64,000 nucleotides of DNA from Pseudomonas reactans (GTDB taxonomy: Bacteria; Pseudomonadota; Gammaproteobacteria; Pseudomonadales; Pseudomonadaceae): contig NZ_JACAPG010000012.1 of NCBI RefSeq assembly GCF_013385825.1, forward strand, positions 1 to 64,000, written 5' to 3'. The translations under genes were made by a program, and so were the position numbers. The notes beneath the pieces were generated by a model. The model made no database searches. It was given only the letters and a program-made list of their open reading frames with translations, and was not told the DNA's origin. Shown here in pieces: positions 47,758-56,463 of the stretch (position 1 is the first letter of the stretch; every line of letters begins with the position of its first letter).

Positions 47758-48540
47758 TCACGCCGAAACGCGTGGGATGGTGTCGTCAGCGCGCAGGGTG
47801 AAGATCTCGTAGCCGGTCTCGGTGACCAGCAGGGTGTGTTCCCACTGCGCCGAGAGCTTGCGATCCTTGGTGATGGCGGTCCAGCCGTCGCCCAGCACCT
47901 TGGTGTCGGCCTTGCCCTGGTTGATCATCGGCTCGATGGTGAAGGTCATGCCTGCTTTGAGTTCCATGCCGGTGCCTGCGCGGCCGTAGTGCAGGATCTG
48001 CGGCTCTTCGTGGAACACGGTACCGATACCGTGGCCGCAGAATTCGCGGACCACCGAGAAACCATTCTTCTCAGCGTGCTTCTGGATCACTTCACCGATG
48101 TCGCCCAAGCGGCAGCCGGGTTTCACGATCTCGATGGCCTTGTACATGCATTCCTGGGTGACCTGGGACAGGCGCTCGGCCCAGACCGGCACAGTGCCGA
48201 CGTGGAACATGCGGCTGGTGTCGCCGAAGTAGCGGTCCTTGATCACCGTGACGTCGATGTTCAGGGTGTCGCCGTCCTTCAACGGTTTGTCACCTGGAAT
48301 CCCGTGGCAGACCACGTGGTTGACCGAAGTGCAGATCGACTTGGGGAACCCCTTGTAGTTCAGCGGGGCAGGGATGGCACCCTGCACATTGACTATATAG
48401 TCGTGGCAGATCTGGTTCAGGGTTTCGGTGGTGACGCCGGGCTTGACGTGTTCGGCGATCATTTCCAGCACGTCGGCAGCCAGTTTGCCGGCGATGCGCA
48501 TGCCGGCGATGTCTTCGGCGGTTTTCAAGCTAACGGTCAT
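47758..48540 (-). CDS. map: methionine aminopeptidase, type I
   Basis: Removes the initiator methionine from new proteins. 260 residues; the five metal ligands sit in IDVTVIKD, GDTSRMF, CGHGIG, TIEPM and EHTLLV, and the substrate His in VNHVVCHGIP. Divergent from rpsB, as in most gammaproteobacteria. Confidence 0.97.
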   Translation of the reverse strand: MTVSLKTAEDIAGMRIAGKLAADVLEMIAEHVKPGVTTETLNQICHDYIVNVQGAIPAPLNYKGFPKSICTSVNHVVCHGIPGDKPLKDGDTLNIDVTVIKDRYFGDTSRMFHVGTVPVWAERLSQVTQECMYKAIEIVKPGCRLGDIGEVIQKHAEKNGFSVVREFCGHGIGTVFHEEPQILHYGRAGTGMELKAGMTFTIEPMINQGKADTKVLGDGWTAITKDRKLSAQWEHTLLVTETGYEIFTLRADDTIPRVSA

Positions 48541-48927
48541 ACAGGCTCTCTCTAGCGCGATGCGCTGAAATCAATACGGTTTACGGGCGTGCGACAAAAG
48601 GTTGCAAAATTCGCACAAGCCACAGAAAACGCGATTCTAACAGACGATGGCCTCAAATCATGAGCCTCTGATGATCGCTTCTCTCTATAAGGTAGGGCTA
48701 TGTCGGCTCTATTCAAGGGGTTACACGAAAGCGCGCAGCGGCAAATGTGATTGCGTATTCCGTTTTTGCCAATGCTGTGGTATAAAATGCGCCGCTTTCC
48801 GGGGATACCCCGCAAAGCTTAAATCCACACACGTGTCGACACGATGACCTGGGTGCCGGAGGCCTTGATGCCGCTGGTTGGTCATTGGGATACGTGGAGG
48901 CCAAACCCGACTTATTAAGGAACTATC
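48541..48927. promoter_or_regulatory. map-rpsB divergent region: rpsB promoter and leader
   Basis: 387 bp without a gene. It holds the extended -10 promoter near 48781 and a leader of about 135 bp before rpsB. In the leader ATGACC (48844-48849) pairs with GGTCAT (48880-48885) around an inner GC-rich stem. In related bacteria S2 protein binds the rpsB leader and represses rpsB-tsf; the structure here is consistent with that. No clear map promoter was picked out. A short plus-strand ORF at 48647-48847 is not convincing. Confidence 0.6.
48778..48786 (+). promoter_or_regulatory. rpsB extended -10 promoter
   Basis: TGG-TATAAA (48778-48786), with a weak -35 (TTCCGT at 48758-48763, 17 bp spacing) and a GC-rich discriminator (ATGCGCCGC) typical of ribosomal-protein and stringently controlled promoters. 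Confidence 0.7.
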
Positions 48928-49665
48928 ATGTCCCAAGTCAACATGCGCGATATGCTGAAGGCCGGTGTGCACTTCGGTCACCAGACCCGTTACTGGAACC
49001 CGAAAATGGGTAAATACATTTTCGGCGCGCGTAACAAGATCCACATCATCAACCTTGAAAAAACCCTGCCAATGTTCAACGAAGCTCTGACTTTCGTAGA
49101 GCGCCTGGCCCAGGGCAAAAACAAGATTCTGTTCGTCGGCACCAAGCGTTCCGCTGGCAAGATCGTTGCTGAAGAAGCAGCACGTTGCGGTTCGCCGTAC
49201 GTCGATCACCGCTGGTTGGGCGGCATGCTGACCAACTTCAAAACCATCCGTGCTTCCATCAAGCGTCTGCGTGACCTTGAAGTACAAGCCGAAGACGGTA
49301 CTTTCGCCAAGCTGACCAAGAAAGAAGCGCTGATGCGCTCCCGTGACCTGGAAAAGCTCGATCGTTCCCTGGGTGGTATCAAGGACATGGGCGGTCTGCC
49401 TGACGCACTGTTCGTTATCGACGTTGATCACGAGCGCATCGCGATCACCGAAGCCAACAAGCTGGGCATCCCGGTTATCGGCGTAGTCGATACCAACAGC
49501 AGCCCGGAAGGCGTTGACTACATCATCCCAGGCAACGATGACGCAATCCGCGCTATCCAGCTGTACATGGGTTCGATGGCTGACGCTGTAATCCGTGGTC
49601 GCAACCACGTTGCTGGTGGTACCGAGCAGTTCGTTGAAGAAGCTCCGGTAGCTGCCGCTGAGTAA
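48928..49665 (+). CDS. rpsB: 30S ribosomal protein S2
   Basis: 245 residues, a complete S2 ([17 protein letters not shown] near the start, [11 protein letters not shown] near residue 93, [16 protein letters not shown] near residue 195). A full AAGGA ribosome site precedes it. Followed by a strong hairpin that should attenuate read-through into tsf, so S2 is made in excess of EF-Ts transcripts or both are tuned separately. Confidence 0.99.
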   Translation: MSQVNMRDMLKAGVHFGHQTRYWNPKMGKYIFGARNKIHIINLEKTLPMFNEALTFVERLAQGKNKILFVGTKRSAGKIVAEEAARCGSPYVDHRWLGGMLTNFKTIRASIKRLRDLEVQAEDGTFAKLTKKEALMRSRDLEKLDRSLGGIKDMGGLPDALFVIDVDHERIAITEANKLGIPVIGVVDTNSSPEGVDYIIPGNDDAIRAIQLYMGSMADAVIRGRNHVAGGTEQFVEEAPVAAAE

Positions 49666-49691
49666 TTAGCGCCCTGGCGTTGACTCAGTAA

Positions 49692-49720
49692 GCAAAAAGG
49701 GGGCTTGGCCCCCTTTTTGC
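49692..49720 (+). terminator. terminator/attenuator between rpsB and tsf
   Basis: Stem GCAAAAAGGGGG/CCCCCTTTTTGC with a five-base loop and T-run inside the 3' arm. It is symmetric, so it could act on either strand. The 192-bp gap to tsf also leaves room for a tsf promoter. Confidence 0.9.
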
Positions 49721-49857
49721 CACCTCGAAAACCGTTTGTCGGCAGCGTAGCTACATCTATTTGTAACGTGCAGCGGCCTACAACGGAGATTCGGGAAGAA
49801 TTGATCGCCCGTTTGATCGGGTGGAATGGTTGAAAACCTATCCAAGAGGATTTTGAA

Positions 49858-50721
49858 ATGGCAGAGATTACTGCAGCGTTGGTTAAAGAACTGCGTGAGC
49901 GTACCGGCGAAGGCATGATGGATTGCAAAAAGGCCTTGACCAAGGCCGGCGGCGACATCGAAAAAGCCATCGACGACATGCGTGCCTCGGGCGCCATCAA
50001 GGCCGCCAAGAAAGCCGGCAACGTCGCTGCTGAAGGCGCTATCGCTCTGGTTGAAGACGGTAAAGCTGCCGTTCTGCTGGAAGTGAACTCGCAGACCGAC
50101 TTCCTGGCCCTGCAAGACGACTTCAAGGCATTCGTTGCTGCCAGCGTCAAGAAAGCATTCGACGAGAAGCTGACTACCGTTGAGCCTCTGATCGAAGCTC
50201 AAGAAGCTGATCGCCTGGTACTGGTCGGCAAGGTTGGCGAAAACGTCAACATCCGTCGCCTGACCCGCGTTGAAGGTGATGTGGTTGGTGGTTACCTGCA
50301 CGGCAACAAGATCGGTGTAGCGGTTGTTCTGAAAGGCGGCGACGTTGAGCTGGCCAAAGACATCGCTATGCACGTTGCTGCAAGCAACCCAGAATTCCTG
50401 CTGCCTTCGGAAGTTTCTGATGAAGCCATCGAGCGTGAAAAAGCTGTGTTCCTGAGCCTGAACGCCGACAAGATCGCCGGCAAGCCAGAAAACATCGTTG
50501 AAAACATGATCAAAGGCCGTATCAGCAAGTTCCTGGCTGAAGCGAGCCTGGTTGAGCAGGCGTTCGTCAAGAACCCTGAAGTCAAGGTTGGCGAACTGGC
50601 CAAGAAAGCCGGTGCTGAAATCGTTTCCTTCACTTACTACAAAGTAGGCGAAGGCATCGAGAAGCCGGTCGACAACTTCGCTGAAGAAGTTGCTGCCCAG
50701 CTGGCTGCCGCCAAGCAATAA
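49858..50721 (+). CDS. tsf: elongation factor Ts
   Basis: Nucleotide exchange factor that reloads EF-Tu with GTP. 287 residues; N-terminal UBA-like region and EF-Ts signature (LRERTGEGMMDCKKAL), then NSQTDFLA and the dimerisation/core domains. Preceded by GAGGA. Ends at a clear terminator, separate from pyrH. Confidence 0.99.
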   Translation: MAEITAALVKELRERTGEGMMDCKKALTKAGGDIEKAIDDMRASGAIKAAKKAGNVAAEGAIALVEDGKAAVLLEVNSQTDFLALQDDFKAFVAASVKKAFDEKLTTVEPLIEAQEADRLVLVGKVGENVNIRRLTRVEGDVVGGYLHGNKIGVAVVLKGGDVELAKDIAMHVAASNPEFLLPSEVSDEAIEREKAVFLSLNADKIAGKPENIVENMIKGRISKFLAEASLVEQAFVKNPEVKVGELAKKAGAEIVSFTYYKVGEGIEKPVDNFAEEVAAQLAAAKQ

Positions 50722-50743
50722 GACAGTTTTCAACTGTCGCCCG

Positions 50744-50778
50744 AAAGAGGCTGCCCGCTCACGCGCGCAGCCTCTTTT
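50744..50778 (+). terminator. Rho-independent terminator after tsf
   Basis: Stem AAAGAGGCTGC/GCAGCCTCTTT (50744-50754 with 50767-50777), 12-base loop, ending in T-run. Confidence 0.9.
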
Positions 50779-50931
50779 CAAATGGGAAGGCCGATTTTAA
50801 TTGGCTTCCCTTCGGAACTGGCTTACAAAGCCGTGTTCCGATGGCGCTGTAGCAGCGTCCAGCTAGAGTGAACGCAAGCCGTAAACGGCTCGCCAAGAAT
50901 TTTTAAAAATACGCCGCAGGAGAGATTCGCA

Positions 50932-51675
50932 ATGGCTCAGCAGGGCAGTGGTTATCAGGCTCGCTATAAACGCATTCTACTCAAGCTTAGCGGCGAGGCC
51001 CTGATGGGCTCGGAAGAGTTCGGGATCGATCCCAAGGTGCTCGACCGCATGGCGCTGGAAGTCGGCCAACTGGTCGGTATCGGCGTGCAGGTCGGCCTGG
51101 TGATTGGCGGCGGCAACTTGTTCCGCGGCGCGGCACTGAGCGCCGCTGGCATGGATCGGGTTACTGGCGACCACATGGGCATGCTGGCCACTGTGATGAA
51201 CGCCCTGGCCATGCGCGACGCCCTGGAGCGTGCCAACATCTCGGCTATCGTGATGTCGGCTATTTCCATGGTCGGCGTGACCGATCACTATGACCGCCGC
51301 AAAGCCATGCGCCACCTGAATTCCAAGGAAGTGGTGATCTTCGCCGCTGGTACGGGCAACCCGTTCTTCACCACCGACTCCGCAGCCTGCCTGCGCGCCA
51401 TCGAAATCGACGCTGACGTGGTGTTGAAGGCGACCAAGGTGGATGGTGTGTACACTGCCGATCCATTCAAAGACCCGCATGCCGAGAAGTTCGATCATCT
51501 GACCTACGATGAAGTACTGGATCGCAAGCTGGGCGTGATGGACCTGACGGCTATTTGCCTGTGCCGCGACCACAAGATGCCGCTGCGCGTATTTAACATG
51601 AACAAGCCCGGCGCCCTGCTGAATATCGTACACGGCGGCGCAGAAGGGACTCTGATCGAGGAAGGCCAACAATGA
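50932..51675 (+). CDS. pyrH: UMP kinase
   Basis: Phosphorylates UMP to UDP. 247 residues of the amino-acid-kinase fold, with [10 protein letters not shown] near residue 14, GGGNLFRG and [22 protein letters not shown] lies upstream. The final ATGA overlap with frr gives translational coupling. The 153 bp after the tsf terminator should contain the promoter of this operon. Confidence 0.98.
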   Translation: MAQQGSGYQARYKRILLKLSGEALMGSEEFGIDPKVLDRMALEVGQLVGIGVQVGLVIGGGNLFRGAALSAAGMDRVTGDHMGMLATVMNALAMRDALERANISAIVMSAISMVGVTDHYDRRKAMRHLNSKEVVIFAAGTGNPFFTTDSAACLRAIEIDADVVLKATKVDGVYTADPFKDPHAEKFDHLTYDEVLDRKLGVMDLTAICLCRDHKMPLRVFNMNKPGALLNIVHGGAEGTLIEEGQQ

Positions 51676-52229
51676 TCAACGAAATCAAGAAAGACGCCCA
51701 GGCGCGTATGCAAAAATCCCTGGAATCCCTGAGCCATGCATTTGGCCAGATCCGTACCGGCAAGGCGCACCCAAGCATCCTGGGCAGCGTGATGGTGCCT
51801 TACTACGGTTCCGATACCCCGATCAGCAGCGTTGCCAACATTACTGTTAAAGACTCGCGCACGCTGCAAGTCGTCGCGTTCGAGCGCAACATGCTGGGTG
51901 CTGTCGACAAGGCCATCCAGAGCGCCGGTTTGAACCTCAACCCGACCAACCTGGGTGAGCTGCTGCTGATCTCCATGCCGGCCCTGACCGAAGAAACCCG
52001 TAAGGGTTTCACCAAGCAGGCGCGTAGTGCTGCCGAGGACGCGCGTGTTGCCGTGCGCAACATTCGTCGCGATGCCCTGGGTGACCTGAAGAAACTGGTC
52101 AAGGACAAGGAAATCAGCGAAGACGAAGAGCGTCGTGCCACCGCCGATATCGACAAGCTGACCAAAGATGCCGAGGCCCAAATCACCAAGGCTACCGAAG
52201 AAAAAGAAAAGGACCTGATGGCCGTATAA
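51672..52229 (+). CDS. frr: ribosome recycling factor
   Basis: Splits post-termination ribosomes together with EF-G. 185 residues, the exact family length; [10 protein letters not shown] near residue 31 and the C-terminal triple-helix bundle with [14 protein letters not shown] are standard. Starts 4 bp before the pyrH stop. uppS follows after 17 bp. Confidence 0.99.
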   Translation: MINEIKKDAQARMQKSLESLSHAFGQIRTGKAHPSILGSVMVPYYGSDTPISSVANITVKDSRTLQVVAFERNMLGAVDKAIQSAGLNLNPTNLGELLLISMPALTEETRKGFTKQARSAAEDARVAVRNIRRDALGDLKKLVKDKEISEDEERRATADIDKLTKDAEAQITKATEEKEKDLMAV

Positions 52230-52246
52230 GGGGTCAGGACGCCTTC

Positions 52247-53002
52247 ATGGAAAAGACCAAGCAGACTGTACCCTCTGTGGTGCCGCGCCATGTCGCGATC
52301 ATCATGGATGGGAATAATCGCTGGGCGAAGAAACGCTTTATGCCGGGTGTTGCCGGGCATAAAGCGGGTGTCGATGCGGTTCGCGCTGTGATCGAGGTGT
52401 GCGCCGAGGCCAAGGTCGAGGTGTTGACCTTGTTCGCCTTCTCCAGTGAGAACTGGCAGCGGCCCGCCGAAGAAGTCAGCGCCTTGATGGACCTGTTCTT
52501 CAAGGCCTTGCGTCGTGAAGCCAAGCGGCTCAACGACAACAACATCAGCCTGCGCATCATCGGCGATCGCTCGCGCTTTCACCCCGAACTGCAAGCCGCC
52601 ATGCGTGAAGCCGAGGCCATTACAGCTGGGGCCAATCGATTTGTGCTGCAGATCGCAGCCAACTACGGTGGCCAGTGGGATATCGCCCAGGCTGCACAGC
52701 GTCTGGCGCGTGAAGTGCAGGCCGGTCATCTGCGGCCCGACGACATCACGCCCGAGCTGTTGCAAGCCTGCCTGGTGACTGGCGACCTGCCGTTGCCTGA
52801 CTTGTGCATCCGTACCGGTGGTGAGCACCGCATCAGCAACTTCCTGTTGTGGCAGCTGGCTTATACCGAGCTGTACTTCTCCGACCTGTTCTGGCCGGAC
52901 TTCAAACACGATGCCATGCGTAATGCGCTGGCCGATTTCGCTTCCCGTCAGCGTCGCTTCGGTAAAACGAGCGAGCAGATCGAAGCTGGAGCCCGGGTTT
53001 AA
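52247..53002 (+). CDS. uppS: isoprenyl (undecaprenyl diphosphate) synthase
   Basis: Builds the C55 lipid carrier for peptidoglycan and O-antigen. 251 residues; catalytic Asp in IIMDGNNRWAK near residue 21, FSSENWQRP and the C-terminal RTGGEHRISNF. No gap to cdsA (starts at the next base). Confidence 0.97.
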   Translation: MEKTKQTVPSVVPRHVAIIMDGNNRWAKKRFMPGVAGHKAGVDAVRAVIEVCAEAKVEVLTLFAFSSENWQRPAEEVSALMDLFFKALRREAKRLNDNNISLRIIGDRSRFHPELQAAMREAEAITAGANRFVLQIAANYGGQWDIAQAAQRLAREVQAGHLRPDDITPELLQACLVTGDLPLPDLCIRTGGEHRISNFLLWQLAYTELYFSDLFWPDFKHDAMRNALADFASRQRRFGKTSEQIEAGARV

Positions 53003-53809
53003 ATGCTTAAACAACGAATCATCACAGCACTGATCCTGTTGCCGATCGCCTTGTGTGGATTTTTCCTGCTCGACGGTTCCGCCTTTGCGCTGTTTATCGG
53101 CCTTGTGGTCACGCTGGGTGCCTGGGAATGGGCGCGCCTGGCGGGTTTCAGCGCGCAACTGCCGCGCGTTGTGTATGCCGCTGTCGTAGCTGCTTTGGCG
53201 TTCCTCCTGTACATCCTGCCGGACATAGCACCGTGGGTGTTGGGGGCGGCGGTGCTGTGGTGGGCGCTGGCGACATTCCTGGTGTTGACCTATCCGGGCA
53301 CCAGCGGCAAGTGGTCCAGTGTTGCCTGCAAGCTGGTGATTGGTTTGCTGATCCTGCTGCCGGCGTGGCAAGGGCTGGTGGAGATCAAGCGTTATCCAAT
53401 CGGTAACTGGCTGATCCTGGCCGTCATGGTGCTGGTCTGGGGGGCTGATATCGGCGCCTACTTCTCCGGTCGTGCCTTCGGCAAGCGCAAGCTGGCGCCG
53501 GCGGTCAGTCCAGGCAAGAGCTGGGAAGGCGTGTATGGCGGCCTGGCGTTGACACTGGTGATCACGCTGGTCGTCGGTGTAGTGCGTGACTGGTCGGTGA
53601 AGGAAATTTTTCTGGCGCTGCTGGCCACTGCCATTGTCGTGTTTATATCGGTCGTAGGTGATCTCACCGAAAGCATGTTCAAGCGTCAGGCCGGAATCAA
53701 GGACAGCAGTAACCTGCTGCCAGGTCACGGCGGCGTGCTGGACCGTATCGACAGCCTGACCGCTGCCATCCCGATCTTTGCCGTACTGTTGTGGATGACC
53801 GCTTCGTGA
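53003..53809 (+). CDS. cdsA: phosphatidate cytidylyltransferase (CDP-diacylglycerol synthase)
   Basis: Integral membrane enzyme making CDP-diacylglycerol, the precursor of all phospholipids. 268 residues, about 7-8 membrane segments and the signature [21 protein letters not shown] with DRIDS near the C-terminus. Its stop overlaps the dxr GTG by 4 bp. Confidence 0.97.
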   Translation: MLKQRIITALILLPIALCGFFLLDGSAFALFIGLVVTLGAWEWARLAGFSAQLPRVVYAAVVAALAFLLYILPDIAPWVLGAAVLWWALATFLVLTYPGTSGKWSSVACKLVIGLLILLPAWQGLVEIKRYPIGNWLILAVMVLVWGADIGAYFSGRAFGKRKLAPAVSPGKSWEGVYGGLALTLVITLVVGVVRDWSVKEIFLALLATAIVVFISVVGDLTESMFKRQAGIKDSSNLLPGHGGVLDRIDSLTAAIPIFAVLLWMTAS

Positions 53810-54996
53810 GCCGCCTGCAGCAAGTCACCGTGCTGGGTGCTACCGGCTCGGTGGGGTTGAGCACCCTGGACGTGATTGCTCGTCACCCTGATCGCTACCA
53901 AGTCTTCGCCCTGACCGGTTTCACCCGCCTGAGCGAACTGCTGGCCTTGTGTGTGCGTCACGCGCCGCGCTTTGCCGTGGTGCCTGAGGCCGCTGCGGCT
54001 CGGAGCCTGCAGGATGATCTGCGGGCTGCCGGGCTTGCCACTCAAGTGCTGGTGGGGGAGGAGGGGCTTTGCCAGGTCTCGGGCGATGCTGAAGTGGATA
54101 CCGTGGTCGCCGCTATTGTCGGCGCTGCGGGCCTGCGCCCAACCTTGGCTGCCGTGGATGCTGGTAAGAAGATCCTGCTGGCCAATAAAGAAGCGCTGGT
54201 CATGTCCGGTGCGCTCTTCATGCAGGCGGTGCGTAAGAGTGGCGCGGTGCTGTTGCCGCTGGACAGCGAGCACAACGCAATCTTCCAATGCATGCCCGGC
54301 GATTATGCGCGTGGCTTGAGCCAGGTGGGTGTACGCCGGATCCTGCTGACTGCCTCTGGTGGTCCGTTCCGACAAACCCCGCTGGCTGAGCTGGAGCATG
54401 TGTCGCCCGACCAGGCGTGCGCTCATCCGAACTGGTCGATGGGGCGTAAAATCTCCGTGGATTCGGCGAGCATGATGAACAAAGGCCTGGAGCTGATCGA
54501 GGCGTGCTGGTTGTTCGATGCACGACCGGATCAGGTCGAGGTGGTGATTCATCCACAAAGTGTGATTCATTCTCTGGTCGACTACGTGGACGGCTCGGTC
54601 TTGGCACAGTTGGGCAACCCCGATATGCGCACGCCGATTGCCAATGCCCTGGCCTGGCCAGAGCGGATCGACTCGGGCGTAGCGCCTTTGGACCTGTTTG
54701 CGGTGGCCCGTCTGGACTTCGAGGCGCCGGACGAGCAGCGGTTCCCTTGTTTGCGACTGGCGCGGCAAGCGGCTGAGGCGGGTAACAGCGCACCAGCAAT
54801 GCTGAACGCGGCCAATGAAGTGGCCGTGGCAGCGTTTCTCGAACGGCGCATCCGCTTTCCGCAGATCGCGAGTATTATCGAAGACGTCCTGGCCCTTGAG
54901 CCTGTCGTGGCGGTGAATGATCTGGCGGCAGTGTTCGAGGCGGATAACAAGGCCCGAGCCTTGGCAGAACAATGGTTGAGCCGCTACGCGCGTTAG
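53806..54996 (+). CDS. dxr: 1-deoxy-D-xylulose 5-phosphate reductoisomerase
   Basis: Makes MEP in the non-mevalonate isoprenoid pathway, feeding UppS upstream. 396 residues from the GTG at 53806 ([15 protein letters not shown] by family), overlapping cdsA by 4 bp; an earlier GTG at 53791 is less likely. NADPH site LGATGSVG near residue 12, NKEALVM near residue 130 and GGPFR with the flexible-loop substrate region are present. Confidence 0.97.
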   Translation: MSRLQQVTVLGATGSVGLSTLDVIARHPDRYQVFALTGFTRLSELLALCVRHAPRFAVVPEAAAARSLQDDLRAAGLATQVLVGEEGLCQVSGDAEVDTVVAAIVGAAGLRPTLAAVDAGKKILLANKEALVMSGALFMQAVRKSGAVLLPLDSEHNAIFQCMPGDYARGLSQVGVRRILLTASGGPFRQTPLAELEHVSPDQACAHPNWSMGRKISVDSASMMNKGLELIEACWLFDARPDQVEVVIHPQSVIHSLVDYVDGSVLAQLGNPDMRTPIANALAWPERIDSGVAPLDLFAVARLDFEAPDEQRFPCLRLARQAAEAGNSAPAMLNAANEVAVAAFLERRIRFPQIASIIEDVLALEPVVAVNDLAAVFEADNKARALAEQWLSRYAR

Positions 54997-55036
54997 CCTG
55001 ATCTTCAGGCACTGGATTGGAATGCGGAGAAATTAG

Positions 55037-56389
55037 ATGAGTGCGCTTTACATGATTGTCGGCACCCTGGTTGCTCTGGGTGTGCTGGTTACCTTTCACG
55101 AATTCGGCCACTTCTGGGTGGCGCGTCGTTGCGGCGTCAAGGTACTGCGCTTTTCCGTCGGTTTCGGCATGCCGCTGGTGCGCTGGCACGACCGTCGTGG
55201 TACCGAGTTCGTGATTGCAGCGATCCCGTTGGGTGGCTACGTCAAGATGCTCGATGAGCGCGAAGGCGAAGTACCGGCAGACCAGTTGGACCAATCCTTC
55301 AATCGCAAGACCGTTCGTCAGCGCATTGCTATCGTCGCCGCCGGCCCGATCGCCAACTTCCTGTTGGCAATGGTGTTCTTCTGGGTCTTGGCCATGCTGG
55401 GCAGCCAGCAGGTGCGTCCGGTCATTGGTGCGGTCGAGTCGGACAGTATTGCCGCCAAGGCTGGATTGGTTGCCGGACAGGAAATTGTATCTATTGATGG
55501 CGAACCCACCACGGGCTGGGGCGCGGTCAATTTGCAGTTGGTGCGTCGGCTGGGTGAAAGCGGCATCGTCAAGGTAGTGGTGCGCGAGCAGGATTCCACC
55601 AGCGAAACCCCACGTGAGCTGGCTCTCGACCATTGGCTCAAGGGTGCTGATGAGCCTGATCCGATCAAGTCTCTGGGGATCCGCCCATGGCGTCCGGCCT
55701 TGCCGCCGGTCCTCGCTGAGCTGGATCCGAAAGGTCCGGCCCAGGCTGCCGGCTTGAAAACCGGTGATCGTCTGTTGGCCCTCGATGGTCAGGCGCTGGG
55801 TGACTGGCAGCAGGTGGTCGACCTGGTACGTGTACGTCCTGATACCAAAATTGTGCTGAAAGTCGAGCGCGACGGTGCTCAAATCGACGTCCCTGTGACC
55901 TTGTCGGTGCGTGGGGAGGCCAAGGCGGCCGGGGGTTACCTGGGTGCCGGGGTCAAAGGTGTCGATTGGCCGCCATCCATGGTGCGCGAGGTGAATTACG
56001 GGCCTTTGGCTGCGATTGGCGAAGGTGCAAAACGCACCTGGACCATGAGTGTGCTGACCCTCGAATCCCTCAAGAAAATGTTGTTCGGCGAGCTCTCGGT
56101 AAAAAACTTGAGTGGACCGATAACCATTGCTAAAGTGGCGGGCGCTTCTGCCCAGTCGGGTGTCGCGGATTTCCTGAATTTCCTGGCTTATCTGAGTATT
56201 AGCCTGGGTGTTCTGAATTTGTTGCCCATTCCTGTACTGGATGGGGGGCATCTGTTGTTTTATCTGGTCGAGTGGGTGCGTGGTCGCCCCTTGTCGGATC
56301 GGGTGCAGGGTTGGGGGATACAGATCGGTATCAGTTTGGTGGTCGGGGTGATGTTATTAGCCTTGGTCAACGATCTGGGTCGACTGTAA
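55037..56389 (+). CDS. rseP: RseP, site-2 membrane metalloprotease
   Basis: Cuts the anti-sigma factor MucA/RseA within the membrane to release AlgU/RpoE. 450 residues: zinc motif HEFGH (H21-E22...H25), two periplasmic PDZ domains (about 115-200 and 210-300), and the second catalytic motif LPIPVLDGG near residue 395. GGAG precedes the start. Next to bamA, as usual. Confidence 0.97.
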   Translation: MSALYMIVGTLVALGVLVTFHEFGHFWVARRCGVKVLRFSVGFGMPLVRWHDRRGTEFVIAAIPLGGYVKMLDEREGEVPADQLDQSFNRKTVRQRIAIVAAGPIANFLLAMVFFWVLAMLGSQQVRPVIGAVESDSIAAKAGLVAGQEIVSIDGEPTTGWGAVNLQLVRRLGESGIVKVVVREQDSTSETPRELALDHWLKGADEPDPIKSLGIRPWRPALPPVLAELDPKGPAQAAGLKTGDRLLALDGQALGDWQQVVDLVRVRPDTKIVLKVERDGAQIDVPVTLSVRGEAKAAGGYLGAGVKGVDWPPSMVREVNYGPLAAIGEGAKRTWTMSVLTLESLKKMLFGELSVKNLSGPITIAKVAGASAQSGVADFLNFLAYLSISLGVLNLLPIPVLDGGHLLFYLVEWVRGRPLSDRVQGWGIQIGISLVVGVMLLALVNDLGRL

Positions 56390-56409
56390 CGCTTCGCTGA
56401 ATTGCGAAT

Positions 56410-56435
56410 CTGCCGCATTTTGCGGCAGTTTGTTT
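56410..56435 (+). terminator. attenuator/terminator between rseP and bamA
   Basis: Perfect stem CTGCCGCA/TGCGGCAG (56410-56417 with 56421-56428), a three-base loop and TTTGTTT. It ends 29 bp before bamA, so it may limit read-through. Confidence 0.8.
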
Positions 56436-56463
56436 ATTGCCAGTTGGAATAAGAAAGGACTTC

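Noticed and set aside
48647..48847. Small plus-strand ORF in the map-rpsB gap
   Set aside because: It overlaps the rpsB promoter and leader, lacks a ribosome site, and has no coding character.
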